Shown here piece after piece: positions 60,024 through 64,000 of a DNA stretch of 64,000 nt (positions are counted from its first letter, which is position 1; each line of letters opens with the position of its first letter). The stretch is from Gillisia limnaea DSM 15749 (GTDB taxonomy: Bacteria; Bacteroidota; Bacteroidia; Flavobacteriales; Flavobacteriaceae). The notes under the pieces are model-generated. The model searched no databases. It saw nothing but the letters and a program-made list of their open reading frames with translations, and was not told the DNA's origin. The position numbers and the translations under genes are program-made. The stretch spans positions 479,766-543,765 of the forward strand of contig NZ_JH594606.1 of NCBI RefSeq assembly GCF_000243235.1, read 5' to 3'.

Positions 60024-60352
60024 TCACAACCCGTTCACCCCATTCCCCTTCATTCCGCAGAAAAAGCTACATTTCGGGAAAAGAGCTTCACTTCAAAAAG
60101 TCTTGAACACGACTCCAAAGATTCCGATGTCCATTCCACTTGCCAGCCTCCCAAGAAAAGTCGGGAAGCGGCCAAACTCCATTATTATCTACATATTTGA
60201 AGTCAAGTCCGCCTTAGATTCTGCTTCAAGAGGATAATCCATTTTATCAAACCCATTCAGCACATTCCCCTGCATTCCACAGAAAAAGCGCCACTACGGA
60301 AAAAGCGCTTCACTACAAAAAATCTTGGACACAATCCAAAAATTACATGTTT
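60024..60352. repeat. Diverged direct repeat pair, 222-bp spacing
   Basis: Copy 1 at 60024-60123 and copy 2 at 60249-60352 share CATTCCCCT, CATTCC-CAGAAAAAGC, AAAAG-GCTTCACT and TCTTG-ACAC blocks. The translated copy 1 (PIPLHSAEKATFREKSFTSK) resembles copy 2 (IPLHSTEKAPLRKKRFTTK) in one frame, so the source may have been coding. There is no complete gene. Confidence 0.55.
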
Positions 60353-60677
60353 CCATTGCGCTACTCCCTAAGCGTCTTAATCACCCAAAACTCTCCCAAC
60401 GTCTCCCGACGTTGAAATCAATCGTGATTTAACCCGCAACCATTGCTAACCCAATTGTAACATGAAGTCAGGAAACTTCAAGACGTTCACAAGTTCCTTC
60501 GCGATTACTTAGGCGCGAGGTCATGATACCTCCCGCAGCGACAGAAGCCTTTGCCCAGCGGGTGCGACGAAGTCAGACCTCACAGCGGGAGAAGACTTTG
60601 CCTCAACTGGTGTTATGTGATCCAATAAAAAGAAATTCAGAGAGCTACATCAGCTCCGTTAATCCTTAGGTTAAGGT
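60353..60677. other. 325-bp intergenic region with short palindromes and repeats
   Basis: CAACGTCTCCCGACGTTG (60399-60416) is an interrupted palindrome, GAGGT/ACCTC flank CATGAT near 60520, and AGCGACAGAAGCCTTTGCC recurs as AGCGGGAGAAGACTTTGCC. It is locally GC-rich compared with the surroundings. No gene is supported. Confidence 0.45.
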
Positions 60678-61580
60678 TTAAAATCTCAGGATTTCAGTCA
60701 TTATTCCAAAACGAATAACACTTATTTGATGATGAAAATAGATGTTGTAATAATCCATTCCGTGATAAAATTGAACAAACAGGCCAATATCCTCGAGGAA
60801 TTTTGGATGATAATAAAATCTCAAACTTGCGTTAAGCCTGTTTAAATTAAAAGTTTCCCAGTTATTTACGTTGTCTATCATCCAACTGGTTTCAGCCTTT
60901 ACAGAGAAATTGGCTTTGTTGTTTCCATTAGAATTGACATTTATAGGTAGTTTATATGCTAAAAAAGTGTTATGCCAGCGCAATCCGCTGTATTTCCCCT
61001 GCATTTCATCGAGCATCCAGGATTTTGGATGGAACTCAATAGAACTTTTAAAAAACCTGAAAGCATTATGTTTGGTGTTATAATATGATTTGATAAAGCC
61101 CAGGTCAGCATAATTAGTGGCAAAATTCCCATATCTTAAATTCATGTCTCCACTTTCATCATAGAAATCTCCATCCTGCCCATTGGAGTGATGCGCTATT
61201 TTCCCAAATAGGCTTAGTTTATTTATGGATCGTTCGCTTCCTGTTAAAAAATAAAATGTGATATTTGGCATATAGCTGGGTGTTCTTACCGGGTAAGAGA
61301 ATTCATCATACATTCTCACGATGATTTGTGGGGTAAGTACTGCCATTAATCTTGAATCTTTCCGCTCGCGAATTTTAAAACCGGGGCTTACATTTGCTTC
61401 AAAAATAAGTGGTTCTATATTTCCAAGGTCTGTGGGAAAAGTAACATAACTATCACCCTGATTAACCAGTGCAATTTGATCTAGGCTAAGATTTGATTTA
61501 GTATCTGCAACTGTTTGTGCATAGGTAAGGCTTGAAGTAACACCTAAAAAAAACAATATGAAGCCAAACTTTTTCATCAC
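60678..61580 (-). CDS. Outer-membrane phospholipase A-like beta-barrel
   Basis: A 300-residue protein with a signal peptide (1-22, ending TYAQ). It carries IAHHSNGQDGD, where His130-x-Ser132-Asn-Gly matches the HxSNG active-site motif of OMPLA (PldA). The remainder is a series of aromatic-rich strands ending in GIMTEILRF, as in barrels. OMPLA cleaves acyl chains from phospholipids in a damaged outer membrane. The Asn of the triad further downstream could not be pinned. Overlaps the DUF2141 gene by 4 bp and is last in a three-gene operon. Confidence 0.82.
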   Translation of the reverse strand: MMKKFGFILFFLGVTSSLTYAQTVADTKSNLSLDQIALVNQGDSYVTFPTDLGNIEPLIFEANVSPGFKIRERKDSRLMAVLTPQIIVRMYDEFSYPVRTPSYMPNITFYFLTGSERSINKLSLFGKIAHHSNGQDGDFYDESGDMNLRYGNFATNYADLGFIKSYYNTKHNAFRFFKSSIEFHPKSWMLDEMQGKYSGLRWHNTFLAYKLPINVNSNGNNKANFSVKAETSWMIDNVNNWETFNLNRLNASLRFYYHPKFLEDIGLFVQFYHGMDYYNIYFHHQISVIRFGIMTEILRF

Positions 61581-62035
61581 AAATAAATAATATTGACCAG
61601 TTTTGTTAAACTGGAATCTACCCTAAAACTTGCTTTAGAAAAGTTAGGGCGATTAAATAACCCGATGGATTCATAATTTGAAATACCAACACCTTCACTG
61701 GGCATTGGAACAAGGAATTTCTTATCTATTTTTCCATTTTCATTTTCATCGTGCAAAATAGAAACAGCATACTTCCCGGCCGGCAAGTCATTAAAAGTTA
61801 GTGTTGATCTATTTTTGCTGATTTCCGCAATCCCTTTTCTAAAGTATTTTTCATATTTTTCATCGGGAATGGAACCGTCCTTGTTATATATGGCATATTG
61901 CACCACTCCCTTTGAATTTCTTAAATTCTCAACCTTAATGGTCAGGGAGTATTTTGCTTCCTGATTAGGATACGTAAACGAGAATAGCCCGATTAGCAGA
62001 GAAAGCATCATGAATTTTTTAATTATTTTTTTCAT
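61577..62035 (-). CDS. DUF2141 secreted protein
   Basis: A 152-residue protein with a signal peptide (about 1-24) and a DUF2141 domain: YSLTIKVENLRNSKGVVQYAIYN at the first strands, then LPAGKYAVSILHDENENGKIDKKFLVPMPSEGVGISN, a calcium-like DENENGKID loop that is standard for the family. Such proteins occur across Bacteroidota; their role is unknown. The start overlaps the upstream membrane-protein gene by 17 bp, and its stop overlaps the OMPLA-like gene. Confidence 0.93.
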   Translation of the reverse strand: MKKIIKKFMMLSLLIGLFSFTYPNQEAKYSLTIKVENLRNSKGVVQYAIYNKDGSIPDEKYEKYFRKGIAEISKNRSTLTFNDLPAGKYAVSILHDENENGKIDKKFLVPMPSEGVGISNYESIGLFNRPNFSKASFRVDSSLTKLVNIIYL

Positions 62036-62414
62036 TTTTAATGAATTTTAGATATGCAAGTAATACAAAAGCGAGCGTTACAATAATTCTGAAAATCATT
62101 GCACCAATAGTTTTTGTCTCATATAATCCTCCGGAATTAATATGAATAAACAAACCCACAAACGCCATAATTAAGATCAAAGCCGAAAGACTTAAAATAT
62201 TGAAGGTCATCCTCTTTTGTTTCAGAAAGCCATAAGCTGCAACCAAATAGAGTAAACTGCTTATAAAATTTGCCCACACCACAAATAAAACATAGTTACC
62301 TTCTTTCTCCCGAATCCCAAACCAGTCAAATATTATCGAGGTGCTCAAAAACAAGGTTAGTAACGCCAATGCTATTAACAGGACTACCGGAAAATATCTG
62401 AATATTTTTTTCAT
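62019..62414 (-). CDS. Four-helix membrane protein
   Basis: A 131-residue protein with four predicted membrane helices (about 7-29, 42-64, 70-92, 103-124) and a short basic C-terminus. It has no assigned family that I recognise. It starts the operon with the DUF2141 and OMPLA-like genes and overlaps the former by 17 bp, so its product may act with them at the envelope. Confidence 0.82.
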   Translation of the reverse strand: MKKIFRYFPVVLLIALALLTLFLSTSIIFDWFGIREKEGNYVLFVVWANFISSLLYLVAAYGFLKQKRMTFNILSLSALILIMAFVGLFIHINSGGLYETKTIGAMIFRIIVTLAFVLLAYLKFIKNEKNN

Positions 62415-62549
62415 ATTTTTTAGATGTTATAAAGTAGGATACATTTAGTTCACGTTTTTCTTATAAAAAGTGAAATCCTGAAAAAATAGCCACCAATGAA
62501 ATAAATATTTATTGGAGCCCTATAAGACATTTCTGCAAGTACCTTCACA

Positions 62550-63671
62550 TTAGTTTGTTTTCTTATAACTCCATACCGCCAGGCCATTCATTATTAAAGC
62601 ATACAGTAAGGTTTTTAAAAACTGGGGTAAAATATCCTGAAATGAAGAGCCTTTAAGCATCACCATTCTCATGACTTCAACGAAATATTTTATAGGATTG
62701 AATTCTGTGATGATCTGTGCCCAGCCCGGCATACTTTCTATAGGGGTAAACAGCCCGCTCATCAAAATAAAGATCACCACAAAAAACCAGGCTATAAACA
62801 TGGCTTGTTGTTGGGTATCTGTAAAATTTGAGATAAATAGCCCAATGCCAAGAATCACGAGTATATAAATAGAAGTATAGAGGTACATAAGGCCTAAACT
62901 GCCAAGCATCGGGACATCAAAAATCAGTTTTGCTATTAGTAGTCCTATGCTAAGCAAACCCATTCCAATAACCCAGAACGGAAATAATTTACCAATGATA
63001 AACTGGCTCTTTTTAATAGGTGTCACATTGATTTGTTCCAGGGTACCTATTTCTTTTTCACGCACAATGTTCATCCCCGAAAGGAACAAGGTGATCATGG
63101 TTACTAACAACACCAGGATGCCGGGTACCATAAATGTTTTGTAGTTTAAGGTCTCGTTATACCAAAATGAAGGAATACTGGTAATGTTTACGGGCGTTAT
63201 TAAGGCATCTTCAGGTTGCAATAATTCTACCTTCAGTTTTTTATTAAAACTTTGCACAATTTGATTGACATATACATTTTCTACCCCCGCTGCTGCACCA
63301 TCAATGGCATTTATAGTAACTCCTAAATCTGTGTATTTCTCTTTTTGCAAATCGCGCTCAAAGTATGGGGGGATTACCAATAGGACATCCACCTCTCCCT
63401 TTAACATCGCGGAACTGGCTTTAGCTTCCGAAGAAAAATCGGTTAACACGCTGAAATAAGTGGAAGCATTGAATTTTTCTATTAACTCACGAGAGTAGGA
63501 ACTATGATCGTTATCTATATAAGCGAATTTGATGTTTTTTACTTCATAGGTTGCCGCATTCGATAAAATAACCAATTGCAGTATTGGCAAAATAAATATA
63601 ATGGGAAGCATACCTTTATTTCTAAAGATTTGCCTGAACTCTTTTTGGATGATGTAACCTATAGTCTTCAT
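62550..63671 (-). CDS. ABC-2 type transporter permease
   Basis: A 373-residue permease like YhhJ/YbhR. One N-terminal helix (about 20-40), a periplasmic domain of about 130 residues (FAYIDNDHSSYSRELIEKFN), and five further helices from about 170. The EKEIGTLEQINVTPIKKSQFIIGK coupling segment and FTPIESMPGWAQIITEFNPIKYFVEVMR are standard for the family. Its start codon overlaps the stop of the next permease gene by one base, so the two permeases form a heterodimeric exporter with an ATPase outside the window. Confidence 0.94.
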   Translation of the reverse strand: MKTIGYIIQKEFRQIFRNKGMLPIIFILPILQLVILSNAATYEVKNIKFAYIDNDHSSYSRELIEKFNASTYFSVLTDFSSEAKASSAMLKGEVDVLLVIPPYFERDLQKEKYTDLGVTINAIDGAAAGVENVYVNQIVQSFNKKLKVELLQPEDALITPVNITSIPSFWYNETLNYKTFMVPGILVLLVTMITLFLSGMNIVREKEIGTLEQINVTPIKKSQFIIGKLFPFWVIGMGLLSIGLLIAKLIFDVPMLGSLGLMYLYTSIYILVILGIGLFISNFTDTQQQAMFIAWFFVVIFILMSGLFTPIESMPGWAQIITEFNPIKYFVEVMRMVMLKGSSFQDILPQFLKTLLYALIMNGLAVWSYKKTN

Positions 63672-64000
63672 TACTCTAACCTAATTTTATATTTCTTAAT
63701 ACTTAAGCCAATAAAAAAGAGTGTCATTGCCAATAAAATCAGGGTTTCCTTCCAGAGTAAAGAAATACCAACCCCTTTAAGCATGATGCCTTTTAAGATG
63801 ATGATAAACCATTTGGCAGGGATAAAATGACTTATTATTTGCAAAGGCGCTGGCATGCTTGAAATGGGAAAAATAAAGCCCGATAATAAGATTACAGGAA
63901 GCATTAATCCCATTAAAGAAATCATCATTGCGGTTTGTTGGGTAGCCGAAATGGTTGAAATTAAAATCCCCAATGTTAAAGAGGTAATTATAAATAACAC
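63671..64000 (-). CDS. ABC-2 type transporter permease, partial (N-terminus outside window)
   Basis: The C-terminal 109 residues of a second permease paralogous to the neighbour, including ISTISATQQTAMMISLMGLMLPVILLSGFIFPISSMPAPLQIISH in family order and a final helix. The frame is open to the window edge; GTG at 64000 is unlikely to be the true start because family members are near 370 residues. Overlaps the other permease gene by one base. Confidence 0.93.
   Translation of the reverse strand: MLFIITSLTLGILISTISATQQTAMMISLMGLMLPVILLSGFIFPISSMPAPLQIISHFIPAKWFIIILKGIMLKGVGISLLWKETLILLAMTLFFIGLSIKKYKIRLE

Noticed and set aside
59994-60200. A 68-codon frame in the direct-repeat region as a gene
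   Set aside because: It covers only one repeat copy, lacks promoter or domain features, and its repeat partner is not open with a start; treated as repeat.

Overview
The window looks like a chromosomal segment of a marine or soil flavobacterium (Bacteroidota, Flavobacteriaceae). The basis is low to moderate GC, weak Shine-Dalgarno signals, promoters of the Bacteroidota type (-33 TTTG / -7 TAnnTTTG), MBG-repeat surface protein, DUF2141, lipoproteins and HAEPLYIDL-type outer-membrane protein, and dispersed REP-like palindromes. This is inferred from gene style; no rRNA or other phylogenetic marker is present. I see no tRNA, rRNA or CRISPR array.

Layout. 1-1895: 5' part of a large exported minus-strand protein with near-identical 76-residue MBG-like repeats. 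2.3-10.7 kb: metabolic and envelope genes (SelO AMPylase, GT2 synthase, exported amidohydrolase, exported M14 peptidase). 10.8-12.8 kb: a decaying patch with a DUF3037 remnant cut off by a dispersed repeat, a small DUF7218 gene between two repeat copies, and a YceI gene broken by four single-base indels. 12.9-16.1 kb: a TetR-headed operon (HAD dehalogenase, CMD/AhpD-like protein, OYE ene-reductase) resembling an electrophile-response unit. 16.9-22 kb: SDR, DsbA/FrnE-like protein, an ECF sigma/membrane-protein pair and an exported alpha/beta hydrolase. 22.3-29 kb: a diverged repeat pair surrounding a glycosyltransferase and a TPR-adenylate cyclase, then an aldehyde dehydrogenase and IS21 debris. 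29.2-32.9 kb: a plus-strand run of membrane proteins ending in three transporters.

33.1-48.2 kb is the most unusual part. Eight tightly packed minus-strand genes encode a gamma-glutamylcyclotransferase-like protein, a metallo-hydrolase-like protein, a 1796-residue kinase/NTPase/GAF/cyclase fusion, a GshB-type ATP-grasp ligase, a DNase II homologue without a signal peptide, a GCS2-type glutamate-cysteine ligase-like enzyme, a HAD phosphatase and a 435-residue orphan. Divergent to it is a phosphoesterase/phospholipase C-like protein with altered metal motifs and a five-repeat N-terminal domain. It combines thiol-peptide synthesis and turnover, a nuclease and a large signalling protein in one transcription unit.

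48.3-64 kb: a CNNM/DUF21 transporter, transposase debris, an outer-membrane protein with a small partner, a complete glycerol utilisation locus (DeoR regulator divergent from glpD-glpK-glpF, with a well-formed promoter), an FKBP lipoprotein, a truncated DUF885 gene, a beta-barrel protein, a 1.5-kb stretch of transposon remnants and repeats, then an OMPLA-like/DUF2141/membrane-protein operon and two ABC-2 permeases, the second running off the window. Two REP/repeat families recur only between genes; no RAYT transposase is present in the window.
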